64,000 nucleotides of DNA from JARRON01 sp037383845 (GCA_037383845.1 JARRON010000002.1:1-64000); one strand, 5' to 3'. Counted from the first letter of the stretch, positions 24,474 to 34,120 are shown. The notes: a model not told the origin generated them from the sequence alone. A program made the numbers and translations.

Positions 24474-26333
24474 TCAGGCCTCCGCCAGTTCCGGGTCGGC
24501 CAGCGGCGCCGGCTGCATGGCCACCACCAGGGTCCCGGGGCCGCCGTGGACGCCCAGCGCGGTGCCGATCTCCGTGACGAAGGACTGGGTGATGTTCGTC
24601 AGGCGCTGCTCCAGCGCCGCCAGCAGCTCGGCGGCGGCCGCGGGAGCGTTGGCGTGCCCCACCGCGATCCGCAGGGGTACATCGGAGGGCGCGCGGCGGG
24701 CCACGAACCGGGCGAAGCGGCGCACCAGGTGCCGCCGCCCGGCCAGGGCACCGCCCAGGCCGAGGCGTCCGTCCGGGAAGTTCGTCAGGATGGGAGCAAG
24801 CCGCAGGGCGCGAACCAGCCGGCCCTTGGCCGCCGACACCCTGCCGCCGGCCACGGCGTGGTCGATACTGCCCAGAAGACCCCACACCCGGGTGCCGGCA
24901 ATGATGCGGTCGAGTCGCCGGGTGATTTCGTCCAGTCCCAGCCCGGCGGCGGCCAGCTCGGCCGCGGCCAGCACCACCAGCCCCTGTCCAAGGGAAGCGT
25001 TCCGGGAGTCCACGGTCTTCACCGGGGAGGCGGAGCGGGCCCGGCCGGCGGCGGATTCAGCGGCCTGGAAGGTGCCGCTGCCCCAGGCCGTCACGTGGAT
25101 GGACAGCACGCCTGAATGGTGGCTGCCCAGTATCTGGTAGAGGCGGCGGAAATCCCCGGGCGGCGGCTGGGAGGTTTTTGGCGGATCCGGCGATTCCGAC
25201 ATGAGCCGGTAGAACTCCTCGGGCGTGATGCCGACCTTGTCCAGGTAGCTCTTCTTGCCGAGGTGAATCCGCACCGGCACCTGGTGGATGTCCAGGGACG
25301 CGAGTAGCTCATCCGGCAGGTCGCCGGCGGTATCCGTGACAACGGCGACGGACCCCTGGTGCCGCGCGGCACTGCGCTGCTGCATGTGCATGTCGTCGGC
25401 CTTTCGGCTCTCGACGGTACCGTGGTCGGCGGCGATGCGAAAAACCGTCTCCGGGTCGTCCACGTGGATATGGACCCTGGCCCGCCGGCGGCCGCCAGCC
25501 ACTACCAGGCTGCTGCCGAGGCCGGCCAGCGACTCTCGCAGATGCTTCAGGTCGATATCCGAACCGCAGACCAGGCACTCGGTGCACCAGCGGTGGGCGG
25601 CATCCGCCAGTTCCGCTCCGGACACCGCGCCGGCTTCCCCGTCAGCTGCGGCTCCGTGGGGTTGGTCGCCTGGAGCTTCATCAGGGTGCAGGCGGCCTTC
25701 CTTCACGTAGTCGGTAATGCCCTGCAGCAGGTCGACGAAGCCGGCGGCGCCGGCGTCCACCACCCCGGCCCGGCGCAGGACTTCGAGCTGCTGGGTGGTG
25801 TGGGCCAGGGACTCCCGGGCGCGCTTCAGCCCCCGGTCCAGCAGGGCGCCGAAGTCGGCCGCCCCTTCGGCGGCCTGGCTTTTCAGCTCCCGGCCGAAGT
25901 CGGTGATCACCGTGAGGATGGTCCCCTCGCGGGGCTCTGCCAGTGCTTCGCGGGCGTACCGCGCTCCCTGGCTCACCGCCGCGACGAAGTGCTCGGTGGT
26001 CAGGAGCCTGGCGTCCACGCAGGCGTCGCACAGGCCCTGGAAGAACTGGGCGAGGATCGCGCCGGAATTGCCACGGGCGCCGTCCAGGGCGGCATCGGCG
26101 ATGACCTCCAGGGTTTTGCCCGCGTGGCTGTCCCGGTGGCGCATGAGGGCGGCACGGACCGAGCCCATGGTGACCGCCAGGTTAGTGCCCGTGTCGCCGT
26201 CGGGCACCGGGAAAACGTTGATGCGGTTGAGCCGGTCCTGGTCGGCGATCACGCGACCGATGCCGGCGAGGAAACCCCGGGACAGGCGCCGGCCGTCCAG
26301 GTAGGTGTTGCCCTCGCTGATCGCGGTCGCCAA
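24474..26333 (-). CDS. DAK2/FakA-DegV/FakB fusion protein
   Basis: 619 aa joining two halves normally found as separate proteins. The N-terminal DhaL/DAK2 kinase domain has the metal-binding motif PDGDTGTN (residues 44-51) and GARGNSGAILAQF. A middle FakA-like domain contains CTECLVCG and ARVHIHVDDP. From about residue 320 a DegV/FakB fatty-acid-binding domain begins VAVVTDTAGDLPDEL. In Firmicutes FakA phosphorylates FakB-bound fatty acids to acyl-phosphate. A single-chain version would channel exogenous fatty acid. The lipid role here is inference; the FakB SGLSGTYQ-type block reads HVTAWGSGTFQAA. It is placed between gspB and metB. Confidence 0.85.
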   Translation of the reverse strand: MATAISEGNTYLDGRRLSRGFLAGIGRVIADQDRLNRINVFPVPDGDTGTNLAVTMGSVRAALMRHRDSHAGKTLEVIADAALDGARGNSGAILAQFFQGLCDACVDARLLTTEHFVAAVSQGARYAREALAEPREGTILTVITDFGRELKSQAAEGAADFGALLDRGLKRARESLAHTTQQLEVLRRAGVVDAGAAGFVDLLQGITDYVKEGRLHPDEAPGDQPHGAAADGEAGAVSGAELADAAHRWCTECLVCGSDIDLKHLRESLAGLGSSLVVAGGRRRARVHIHVDDPETVFRIAADHGTVESRKADDMHMQQRSAARHQGSVAVVTDTAGDLPDELLASLDIHQVPVRIHLGKKSYLDKVGITPEEFYRLMSESPDPPKTSQPPPGDFRRLYQILGSHHSGVLSIHVTAWGSGTFQAAESAAGRARSASPVKTVDSRNASLGQGLVVLAAAELAAAGLGLDEITRRLDRIIAGTRVWGLLGSIDHAVAGGRVSAAKGRLVRALRLAPILTNFPDGRLGLGGALAGRRHLVRRFARFVARRAPSDVPLRIAVGHANAPAAAAELLAALEQRLTNITQSFVTEIGTALGVHGGPGTLVVAMQPAPLADPELAEA

Positions 26334-26336
26334 GGA

Positions 26337-27032
26337 TCAGTCCTTGGGAAGCATGAATCGGCGCCCCTGGTGGCGCATGACGACTCCCGCCTCGGTGATG
26401 CCTTCAACGGTCGGCCCCTCCCGGGTCACGTCGCCCTCCACGTACTTGCGCATGTTGATGAACACGAAGCGCTGCGAGGGGTCTCCGCTATAGACGTGGA
26501 TGTCGACATGCATATCCGGCACGTTGAGCTCGCCCGCCACCACGAGCTCCGCCATGCGAGGCAGCCGGGCGTTCGCGGTGGCTTCGTCTCTGGCCGCCTG
26601 CATGGAAACAGCGGCCCGGGGTTGCGCGGAAGGTTCAGAGGGCGTGACGGGCGTGGTCCGGGGCTGCGGTGGCGGCATCTCGGAAGAGAGGGGCCGGACC
26701 TCCTGCCGCGCTGCCCGGTTCGGCGGCGGCAGCGCCACGGGCTGCTGGGCGCGGGGCGGCGGCGGGGCGGGCGGGGTCGCGGAAGGCGCCGCGCGTGCCG
26801 GGGCAGGGGGCTGGACGATGGCGGCGGGGGCGGCGGTGTCCCCGGGGGAACCGCGGGTCAACAGCAGCACCGTAATCACGACGGCGTTGAGGGCCAGCAG
26901 CACGCCGAGGATCAGGGTCCAACGGGGCGGGCCGGTCGGTTCACGGGCCTCCGGCACGGTGGCCAGCGCCGGGCCCACGTGTTTTTGCCGCTGGCCTTCC
27001 GATTTGCGCAGCGCGTCCAGGATGAGTGACAT
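26337..27032 (-). CDS. gspB: General secretion pathway protein B
   Basis: 231 aa. Short cytoplasmic N-terminus MSLILDALRKSEGQRQ, one membrane segment (about 40-60, WTLILGVLLALNAVVITVLLL), a long Pro/Ala-rich periplasmic linker and a C-terminal GspB domain (ELNVPDMHVDIHVYSGDPSQRFVFINMRKYVEGD). GspB works with GspA to insert the type II secretin through the peptidoglycan in Aeromonas/Vibrio. It begins 1 bp after gspA, as expected for this pair. Confidence 0.9.
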   Translation of the reverse strand: MSLILDALRKSEGQRQKHVGPALATVPEAREPTGPPRWTLILGVLLALNAVVITVLLLTRGSPGDTAAPAAIVQPPAPARAAPSATPPAPPPPRAQQPVALPPPNRAARQEVRPLSSEMPPPQPRTTPVTPSEPSAQPRAAVSMQAARDEATANARLPRMAELVVAGELNVPDMHVDIHVYSGDPSQRFVFINMRKYVEGDVTREGPTVEGITEAGVVMRHQGRRFMLPKD

Positions 27033-27033
27033 C

Positions 27034-28773
27034 TCAGCCGCCCTCCTTCAACCGTGGGCGGCCTGCCAGGCCGAGGGCCTCGTTCAGCGACAGCAGCGTC
27101 ATGGAGCCGGCGATGCCGTCCACCTGCAGTCGCCGCAGTCGCTGGAATTCCCGGACCGCCGCCTCCAGGTTGGGCTCGTAGACATCGGACCCCGGGGGTG
27201 GAACCGGGTTGCCCCGGAGGTCGCCAAGGGTACGTCGCAGCCAGAGCACATCCGCGCCCCGGGCGCCGGCCGCCAGCGTCCGGCCGTCCCCGGCAGCGGG
27301 CCGCCAGAGCACCAGGTATTCACCGAACCACGCCGGAAGGAGCTCGGCCAGAGGCACGTCGAGTGTTTCCCCGCCCGCCACCAGGCGCGCGCTCCCGGCG
27401 GCATCCATGCTTTCGAGCACCACCTGGTGGTCGACACCGGACGTGTCGGTCAGCACCATGATGGCCGGTCGGTTCAGGCCGGTCAGTTCGCCCCAGGTGC
27501 CGCGCTGCAGGAGGCACTTCAGGCCCTGGCTCTCCGCCTGCTGGCAGGCCGGTCCGGCGGCGGCCTCGTAGTCGGCATCCCAAAGGCCGAACAGTCCCGC
27601 GAAAGCGGCATCAGTGCCGGTGGGCACGTCCCCGGTCGCGAGCCTTTCAGCCAGCGGCGGCAGCACGGCGGTGGCCGGGATCGCCACGCCGGCTTCCGCG
27701 CCGGCGTCGGCAGGTTCTGTGCGCGCTTCCCGCGCCGGCGCCGCGACAGGAGCTGCCGGCTCGTCCAGCACGACCGGCGCCGCGGGGATCTCCGACGCCT
27801 GGCGTTCCACGACGGGGGGAAGCCCGGCCGCCCGCCCGCCATCTGCCGCGGTACCGGCCACGTAGCGCTGCCACGCGACCGTGCCGGCGACGGCGATGAC
27901 GGCGATGGTCAGAGCCCCCAGGGCCAGCTTTGTCCAGGAGGGCGGGCGGCGACTGGCCGTGTCCGATGAGTCTCCGAACACCTCGTTGGCTGCCTGGTCC
28001 ACGACGGTGGGAGACACACTGGTCTGTTCCTTCGACCAGGCGCCCAGCAGCGCCCGGTCGGCGATGACGTTCACCAGGCGGGGGATCCCGCCGGAACTGC
28101 GGTGGAGGGCGCGGATCGCGCTGGTGGAGAAGATCTCGGCCCGGCCCCCCGCCACCTGGAGGCGATGGTGGATGTAGGCGCGGGTCTCGTCGGGCTGCAG
28201 GGGTTCCAGGTGATAGCGGCCCGTCACCCGCTGGGCCAGCTGGCGAAGATCGCTGCGGGACAGCACGTGGCGCAGCTCCGGCTGCCCGATGAGGATGATC
28301 TGCAGGAGCTTCTGCTTGGCGGTTTCGAGGTTGGTCAGGAGCCGGACCTGTTCCAGGACGTCGGCGGAGAGGTTCTGGGCCTCGTCAACGATCAGCACGA
28401 CGCGCTTGCCCTCGCTGTGGGCCTCCAGCAAGCGCCGGTTCAGGGCATCGATAACGGCTTTCTGACTGTCCCGCTGGTCCACCTGGACGTGGAGCTCGTC
28501 GCAGATGGTCAGCAGGAACTCCTGGGCGGAGAGCCGGGGGTTGAGCACCAGCGCCACTTCGGCGTGGGCCGGCAGCTGCTCCAGCAGGCTGCGCACGATG
28601 GTGGTCTTGCCGGTGCCGACCTCGCCGGTGAGCTGGATGAAGCCACCGCTCTCCGTCACCCCGTAAATCAGGTGGGCGAGGGCCTCCGCGTGCCGCCGGC
28701 TCAGGTACAGGTACCTCGGGTCGGGGGTGATGGAGAAGGGCTTCTCGTTTAGGCCGAAAAAGCTCGCGTACAT
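27034..28773 (-). CDS. gspA: General secretion pathway ATPase with peptidoglycan-binding domain
   Basis: 579 aa. The cytoplasmic AAA domain begins MYASFFGLNEKPFSITPDPRYLYLS, with Walker A GEVGTGKTTIV and Walker B VVLIVDEAQNL. A membrane segment lies near residues 280-300 and a Pro/Ala-rich linker follows. The periplasmic C-terminus has a peptidoglycan-binding-like fold (YEPNLEAAVREFQRLRRLQVDGIAG). Together with GspB it forms the ExeAB complex for secretin assembly. No other gsp genes occur in the window. Confidence 0.92.
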   Translation of the reverse strand: MYASFFGLNEKPFSITPDPRYLYLSRRHAEALAHLIYGVTESGGFIQLTGEVGTGKTTIVRSLLEQLPAHAEVALVLNPRLSAQEFLLTICDELHVQVDQRDSQKAVIDALNRRLLEAHSEGKRVVLIVDEAQNLSADVLEQVRLLTNLETAKQKLLQIILIGQPELRHVLSRSDLRQLAQRVTGRYHLEPLQPDETRAYIHHRLQVAGGRAEIFSTSAIRALHRSSGGIPRLVNVIADRALLGAWSKEQTSVSPTVVDQAANEVFGDSSDTASRRPPSWTKLALGALTIAVIAVAGTVAWQRYVAGTAADGGRAAGLPPVVERQASEIPAAPVVLDEPAAPVAAPAREARTEPADAGAEAGVAIPATAVLPPLAERLATGDVPTGTDAAFAGLFGLWDADYEAAAGPACQQAESQGLKCLLQRGTWGELTGLNRPAIMVLTDTSGVDHQVVLESMDAAGSARLVAGGETLDVPLAELLPAWFGEYLVLWRPAAGDGRTLAAGARGADVLWLRRTLGDLRGNPVPPPGSDVYEPNLEAAVREFQRLRRLQVDGIAGSMTLLSLNEALGLAGRPRLKEGG

Positions 28774-28896
28774 GTGTAGTTATGCGAATGACGCGCGAAG
28801 CCGGCGCGATGCCGGGTCGGGAATGATGCACCGCGCAGGGCAAGGCCGCAATTCGGGGCGCCGGCTGCATCCGCGCCTTCTCCCGGCTTCAGCGCG

Positions 28897-30072
28897 CTAT
28901 TCGAGATCGCGGGCCCGGACCAGAGCGCCGTCTCCGAAGCGCGCCCTGACCTGGTCCGCGGCCGTGCCCGCGGCGCCCGAACGGACCTCCTCGGTCTCGA
29001 AGAGATTCATCTGTCCCGCCGGCGCCAGCCCGCCCGTGCCTACCCCCAGCAGCCGGATGCGGGCGCCCGGCTGGTCGGCCATCCAGGCGCTGAGCAGCTC
29101 CCGCGCGTTGGCGGCGATCAGCCGGTCGGAGTTGACGGGCGGACTGACCCGCTTCTGCCGGGTGAAGGTAGCGAAGTCAGCCCGTCGGATCTTCAGCACG
29201 ATGCGCGACGCGGCCAGGGACTTGCGGCGCAGGCGGGCGGAGACACGTTCCGCGAGGCGGGACAGCTCGGCCTCCATCTCGGACCGGGAATGCAGGTCCC
29301 GCTCGAAGGTCTTCTCGGCGCTCACGGAGATCTCCTCCCGCTCCGGGACCACCGGCCGGTCGTCGCGGCCGCTGGCCTTCTCCCGCATCCGGCCGGCGTG
29401 GCGTCCGAAGACCCGGGTCAGCAGGCCCTCGGGGGCTTCCCGCAGGTCTGCGATGTGCCGTATGCCGCAGTCGGCCAGCCGCCTGGCGGTGCGGGGCCCG
29501 ATGCCGCCGATGGCGCTTACCGGCAGCGGATCCAGGGCGGCGGTGACGGCGCCACCGAACAGCACAACCAGCCCGTCGGGCTTGTCCAGGTCGGAGGCGA
29601 TCTTGGCCACGAGCTTGTTGGGGCCCGCGCCCACGGAGGCGGTCAGCCCCGTGTCCGTGCGAATCCGGTGCTTGATGTCAGCCGCCAGCCGCCGCGGGTC
29701 GGCGTGCAGCCGGTGACCGTCGGTGACGTCGAGGTAGGCCTCGTCCAGGGAAAGACCCTCCACCAGCGGCGTGTAGTCCTGCAGCACCGCGAACACCCGG
29801 CCCGAGACTTCCCGGTAGCGGTCCATTCGCGGGCGCAGGCATACGGCACCGGGACACCGTTTGAGCGCCTCGGACATGGGCATAGCGGAACGGCAGCCGT
29901 AGCGGCGGGCCTCGTAGCTGGCGGCGGCCACCACGCCCCGGCCGCCGGTGCCTCCCACCAGCACCGGCCGTCCGGCCAGGCCGGGATCGTCCTGCTGTTC
30001 CACGGACGCGTAGAAGGCATCCATGTCCACGTGCAGGACGCACCGGCTGCCGGGCTGAAATCCGTCGGTCAC
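28897..30072 (-). CDS. dinB: DNA polymerase IV
   Basis: Y-family translesion polymerase, 391 aa. It has DMDAFYASVEQ and SLDEAYLDV with the catalytic carboxylates, YEARRYGCRSAMPM in the fingers, VGAGPNKLVAKIASD and the HhH region IGGIGPRTARRLADCGI, then the little-finger domain. The C-terminus lacks an obvious QL-x-LF clamp motif, but QMNLFE in the tail may serve. The GTG overlaps the stop of the upstream membrane-protein gene. Frame openness further upstream is not conserved and overlaps that gene. Confidence 0.93.
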   Translation of the reverse strand: MTDGFQPGSRCVLHVDMDAFYASVEQQDDPGLAGRPVLVGGTGGRGVVAAASYEARRYGCRSAMPMSEALKRCPGAVCLRPRMDRYREVSGRVFAVLQDYTPLVEGLSLDEAYLDVTDGHRLHADPRRLAADIKHRIRTDTGLTASVGAGPNKLVAKIASDLDKPDGLVVLFGGAVTAALDPLPVSAIGGIGPRTARRLADCGIRHIADLREAPEGLLTRVFGRHAGRMREKASGRDDRPVVPEREEISVSAEKTFERDLHSRSEMEAELSRLAERVSARLRRKSLAASRIVLKIRRADFATFTRQKRVSPPVNSDRLIAANARELLSAWMADQPGARIRLLGVGTGGLAPAGQMNLFETEEVRSGAAGTAADQVRARFGDGALVRARDLE

Positions 30073-31493
30073 AGCGTGAGCGCCGTGTAGGCGAGCAGGA
30101 CGAGGAAGGTGGCCGTCAATGCGGAGAAGTATGCCGCGCCGAGAAGCAGGTACTTCGTCATCGTGACGGCGAAGCTCTGGCCGTACACCCTTCGCATGGC
30201 CCGGAACAGGTAGACGGGCAGGTACACGCTCACGACCGCGGTGAACAGCCGGGCAGGCAGTTCCCCGACGAAGGACAGGTCGGTGCTCCACCAGGCGAGG
30301 GTGAGCAGGGTCGCCAGGATGTAGAAGAAGGCATGGTAGTGCACCAGGAACAGCAGGTGCTCGGCGTAGTAGCGCCCGGAAAGGGGGTACAGCAGCTTCA
30401 TCACCACCGCCATCAGCGGCAGGAAGACGAACATCATGGTGGGCAGGTTGGACAGCAGCGCCCGCCCGAAGCTGGCGCCGTGGTCGGCCACGATCTTCCG
30501 GCAGACGTCCCGCGCCCGCTCCTCGGTGATGTAATCCCCCAGGCCGCTCTCCTCGAGCCGTTTAAGTTCCAGTCGCTCGCAGGTCAGCGATGCCTCCGCC
30601 GCGGTGGCGATGTCCTGGACGCCGGCGTCCTGTCCGCTTGCCCGAAGGGCGCGTTCGGCTTCTGCCACCGCGCGTCGAGCCTGCTCCTCTTCGACTCCGG
30701 CTTCCGTCAGCTGCTCCATGAGTCTGGCCTCCAGTCCGGCGCCGGGCGCCTCCTCCGGCTGCGAGGTCGCTCCGTCCGGCGCAGCACCGGTGTCCGGCGA
30801 GGCTTCGGTCCCGGCGGGGGTTTCCCCTTCGCCGTCCACCGTGATCTCGAAGTTCGTGTTCACCGTGGCGACGAAGAAGAAGATCAGGCTGGAGGCGATG
30901 AACAGGCGCAGCGGGGCGACGTAGCGCGCCCGCTTCCCCTGCAGGTAGTCAACGGTGAGCCGGCCGGGCCGGAAAAGCAGCAGCCGGAGCGTCCGCCACA
31001 GCCTGGAATCCAGGGAGGCAAGCAGATCACCGGCGTCCCGGACCAGCTCCCAGAAGGTGATCATGCGGACCCGGGCTCGCTGGCCGCAGGCCGAGCAGTA
31101 CTGGCCGTGGAGGGGCACCCCGCAGTTGGCGCAGGGCCGGGGAGGCGTCTCGTCCGCCCGGTGCCCTTCCTCGATGATCCGCCGGCTGGCGGAGAAGCGA
31201 GCTCCGAACCGCTCAAGGCCCTCGGCGCGCATGCGGGGCGCGTGATCCCGGAGATAGTCTTCCAGCGCGTCGCGGCTGCTCAGCCGGTAACGCACGACCT
31301 GCTCCAGGCGGTCCGTGGCGGGATCTACGGCACGATGGATGGTCGCGGACTCGAATCCGGGCAGCGCCAGCATGTCCGCCACGTGGCCTTCCAGCCACAG
31401 GCCGAACTCCTGCTGGATCTCCGGATCCGCGGCCAGGGCGACTTCGTAGGTAACCGGCTCCTGGCCCATGGCGGGAAGCGGGGCGGCCGTCAC
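30069..31493 (-). CDS. DUF4286-like plus DUF3667 membrane protein
   Basis: 474 aa. The first about 95 residues (VTYEVALAADPEIQQEFGLWLEGHV ... RYRLSSRDALEDYL) look like a DUF4286 ferredoxin-like domain. They are followed by a zinc ribbon CANCGVPLHGQYCSACGQRA, then DUF3667 (LDSRLWRTLRLLLFRPGRLTVDYLQGKR) with about five membrane segments at 190-210 and in the last 150 residues. A variable Ala/Glu-rich region of about 110 aa sits between the first and second membrane segments. Function is unknown. The start is a GTG; an ATG eight codons in (MGQEPVTYEV) may be the true start. Confidence 0.8.
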   Translation of the reverse strand: MTAAPLPAMGQEPVTYEVALAADPEIQQEFGLWLEGHVADMLALPGFESATIHRAVDPATDRLEQVVRYRLSSRDALEDYLRDHAPRMRAEGLERFGARFSASRRIIEEGHRADETPPRPCANCGVPLHGQYCSACGQRARVRMITFWELVRDAGDLLASLDSRLWRTLRLLLFRPGRLTVDYLQGKRARYVAPLRLFIASSLIFFFVATVNTNFEITVDGEGETPAGTEASPDTGAAPDGATSQPEEAPGAGLEARLMEQLTEAGVEEEQARRAVAEAERALRASGQDAGVQDIATAAEASLTCERLELKRLEESGLGDYITEERARDVCRKIVADHGASFGRALLSNLPTMMFVFLPLMAVVMKLLYPLSGRYYAEHLLFLVHYHAFFYILATLLTLAWWSTDLSFVGELPARLFTAVVSVYLPVYLFRAMRRVYGQSFAVTMTKYLLLGAAYFSALTATFLVLLAYTALTL

Positions 31494-31509
31494 GGGCCGC
31501 CCCTGGCGG

Positions 31510-34020
31510 TCAGGCTTCCGCCGCCTCTGTAGCGGTCTTGGAGGAACGGCTGCGGCGCGCCTTCGCCCTGGAACGACCGCCCTCGCTCCGCACGAGCGGG
31601 GAAAGTTCTTCCTTGGCGAAGTCGTCCACGTGGATCAGGTACATGATCTTGTCGTCCACGGCCTCCAGCCGGTCGGCCTCTTCCTGCGTCAGGACGCCGT
31701 TTTCCACGGCTTCTTCCAGCTGACGGGGAAAGTCCGGCGCCTGGATCTTGCCGTCCTTCTGACCCTTGCGCAGCTTCTTCTCCAGGGGGGCCACCTCGAT
31801 GGACAGCTCCATGGCCTCCTTCAGCAGGCCCAGCTGGTTGTTGGGCTGCACGGTGTCGTAGACGCCGGCGCAGAGCCTGTCGCGGGTCTCCCCGGGGCTG
31901 ATGACGGCCTCTACGATGCGGCGGGCCAGCCCATCCCGGGGTGCGTGGTACATGCGGCCCCGGGGGAAGACCATGGCGCGCAGCAGCATGGCCACCGGCC
32001 GGCTGGGAAAGTTGCGCAGGAATGCGTGCAGCTGCTCCTGGGTGCGGTACAGCAGGAAGCGGCATGCCCATTCCACGAGAGGCAGATCGGCCTCCGGACG
32101 GCCCTGGTTCTCGAAGTGCTTCAGCACCATCGAGGCCAGGTACAGATTGGACAGCATGTCACCCAGCCGGGCCGAGAGCATTTCCTTCTTCTTCAGGGCC
32201 CCGCCCAGGGTGAGCATCGCCGTATCCGACACCAGCGCGAAGGCCGCGCTGAAGCGATCGATGTGCTGGTAGTAGCGCCGTGTCGGGCCCCGGGTCGGCG
32301 CATCCGCCCACTTGGCCGCGGTCAGGCCGAGCACGAAGGCCCGGGCGGCGTTGGAGATCGCATAGCCGATATGACCGAAAAGCGCGTCATCGAAGGCTGC
32401 GAGCCCGGCTTCCCGGTCAGGGTTCTGGGCGGCATGAAGCTCCCGGAGGACGAAGGGATGGCAGCGTATGGCACCCTGTCCGAAGATCATCAGGCTCCGG
32501 GTCAGGATGTTGGCACCCTCGACGGTGATCATCACCGGGATGGAGTCATAGCCGGTGCCCAGGTAGTTCCGCGGGCCCTGGCAGATGGCCTTGCCGCCGT
32601 GGACGTCCATGGCATCGTTGGCAACGATGCGGGCGATCTCCGTGCAGTGGTACTTGAGTATGGCGGCGGGCACGGCCGGTGCCTCGCCGGCGTCGATGGC
32701 CGCGATGGTGCAGCTACGGGCCGAGTCGACGATGTAGGTCAGCCCCGCCATGCGGGCGATGGCTTCCTGCACGCCCTCGAAGCGGCCGATGGGCATGCCG
32801 AACTGCTTTCGGATGCGGGCATAGGCACCCGTGGCGAACACGCCGGCCTTCGCTCCGCCGTTGGCGTTGGACGGCAGCGAGATGCAGCGGCCCACGGACA
32901 GGCATTCCACCAGCATGCGCCAGCCCTGGCCCGCCATCTTCGGGCCACCGATGATGGCGTCCAGCGGCACGAACACGTCCTTGCCCTCCAGGGGTCCGTT
33001 CTGGAAGGGCACCATCAGGGGCAGGTGCCGTCTGCCGATTTCCAGTCCCGGGGTGTCCGCGGGGATCAGGGCAGCAGTAATGCCCAGATCCTTTTTCTCA
33101 CCCAGCAGCCCGTCCGGGTCATACATGCGGAAAGCCAGGCCCACGACGGTGGCCACCGGGGCCAGCGTGATGTAGCGCTTGGAGAAGGTCAGGCTCAGGC
33201 CGAGGACCTCCTCGCCGTCGATCTCGCGCTTGCAGACGATGCCGTAGTCAGGAATGGAGGCGGCGTCGGAGCCGGCCCGCGGGGCGGTGAGAGCGAAGCA
33301 GGGGATCTCCTTGCCCGATGCCAGCCCGGGGAGCCAGCGGTTTTTCTGCTCCTCTGTGCCGTACTTGTGCAGCAGTTCCGCCGGCCCCAGGGAGTTGGGA
33401 ACCGCCACGGTGGAGGCCGTGGTGGCACTGCGGCTGGATATCTTGGTCAGGACCTGGGAATGGGCATAGGCGGAAAACTCCAGGCCGCCGTACTTCTTCG
33501 GGATGATCATGGCGAAGAAGCCCTTCTCACGGAGGAACTTCCAGACCTCCGGCGGAAGGTCACGGTACTCGTGGGTGATCTTCCATTCGTCCAGCATCCC
33601 ACACAGTTCCTCGCAGGGACCGTCCAGGAACGCCTTCTCCTCGGCGGAAAGCTGGGGCGCGGGGGCACCCAGGAGCTTCTTCCACTTCGGCACGCCGGCG
33701 AACAGCTCCCCCTCCCACCAGACCGTGCCGGCCTCCAGGGCTTCCCGCTCCGTGGTCGACATGGACGGCAGCATCTTGCGATACATGCCCAGCAGCGGCC
33801 GGGTGATGCGCGCCCGGCGGAAGTCGGTGAGGTTCAGCGCCACCAGCCCCGCGAACAGCGCCCACAACAGGAGCAGCCACAGGGCCGCACCGTCGCCGAA
33901 GAGGGTGTAGGCCACGAGCGCTGCGCCTGCGGCGGCGGTGAACGTGCCGAGGCTGACGCGCCGATAGGCCAGGGCAAGCGCGCCGCCGACGAAGAGAACA
34001 AGCCAGAAGAGAGTCGCCAC
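31510..34020 (-). CDS. fadE: Acyl-CoA dehydrogenase, FadE type
   Basis: First step of fatty acid beta-oxidation, 836 aa. It belongs to the large E. coli FadE type (814 aa) rather than the 380-aa acyl-CoA dehydrogenases. N-terminal hydrophobic segments (residues 1-60) suggest membrane association. The FAD/acyl-CoA core includes FALTAPRAGSDAAS, IGRFEGVQEAIARMAG and AMDVHGGKAICQGPRN. The C-terminal FadE-specific extension has ADAPTRGPTRRYYQHIDRFSAAFALVSDTAML-like blocks. I chose a GTG with GAGGTG 8 bp upstream; an ATG 18 codons earlier would add a poorly conserved leader. Both fadD copies lie about 22 kb away. Confidence 0.93.
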   Translation of the reverse strand: MATLFWLVLFVGGALALAYRRVSLGTFTAAAGAALVAYTLFGDGAALWLLLLWALFAGLVALNLTDFRRARITRPLLGMYRKMLPSMSTTEREALEAGTVWWEGELFAGVPKWKKLLGAPAPQLSAEEKAFLDGPCEELCGMLDEWKITHEYRDLPPEVWKFLREKGFFAMIIPKKYGGLEFSAYAHSQVLTKISSRSATTASTVAVPNSLGPAELLHKYGTEEQKNRWLPGLASGKEIPCFALTAPRAGSDAASIPDYGIVCKREIDGEEVLGLSLTFSKRYITLAPVATVVGLAFRMYDPDGLLGEKKDLGITAALIPADTPGLEIGRRHLPLMVPFQNGPLEGKDVFVPLDAIIGGPKMAGQGWRMLVECLSVGRCISLPSNANGGAKAGVFATGAYARIRKQFGMPIGRFEGVQEAIARMAGLTYIVDSARSCTIAAIDAGEAPAVPAAILKYHCTEIARIVANDAMDVHGGKAICQGPRNYLGTGYDSIPVMITVEGANILTRSLMIFGQGAIRCHPFVLRELHAAQNPDREAGLAAFDDALFGHIGYAISNAARAFVLGLTAAKWADAPTRGPTRRYYQHIDRFSAAFALVSDTAMLTLGGALKKKEMLSARLGDMLSNLYLASMVLKHFENQGRPEADLPLVEWACRFLLYRTQEQLHAFLRNFPSRPVAMLLRAMVFPRGRMYHAPRDGLARRIVEAVISPGETRDRLCAGVYDTVQPNNQLGLLKEAMELSIEVAPLEKKLRKGQKDGKIQAPDFPRQLEEAVENGVLTQEEADRLEAVDDKIMYLIHVDDFAKEELSPLVRSEGGRSRAKARRSRSSKTATEAAEA

Positions 34021-34091
34021 GGTTTCTGCACCTCGGAAGTCGGGTCCGCGGGCCGCAGGCTTCGAAGAAACCAAACGGTCGTATGAGACCC

Positions 34092-34120
34092 ACTATACTC
34101 CGCGAAAGCGCCGCGCCAAA
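34092..34120 (-). promoter_or_regulatory. Candidate fadE promoter
   Basis: Minus-strand TATAGT (34092-34097) with TTTGGC at 34115-34120 and a 17-bp spacer, about 72 bp before the chosen fadE start. The -10 is good and the -35 weak, as expected for a regulated gene. I see no clear FadR or PsrA operator. Confidence 0.4.

Noticed and set aside
31468..34086. 872-codon open frame opposite fadE
   Set aside because: fadE on the other strand has full family motifs and a plausible start; the antisense frame has no recognisable domain.
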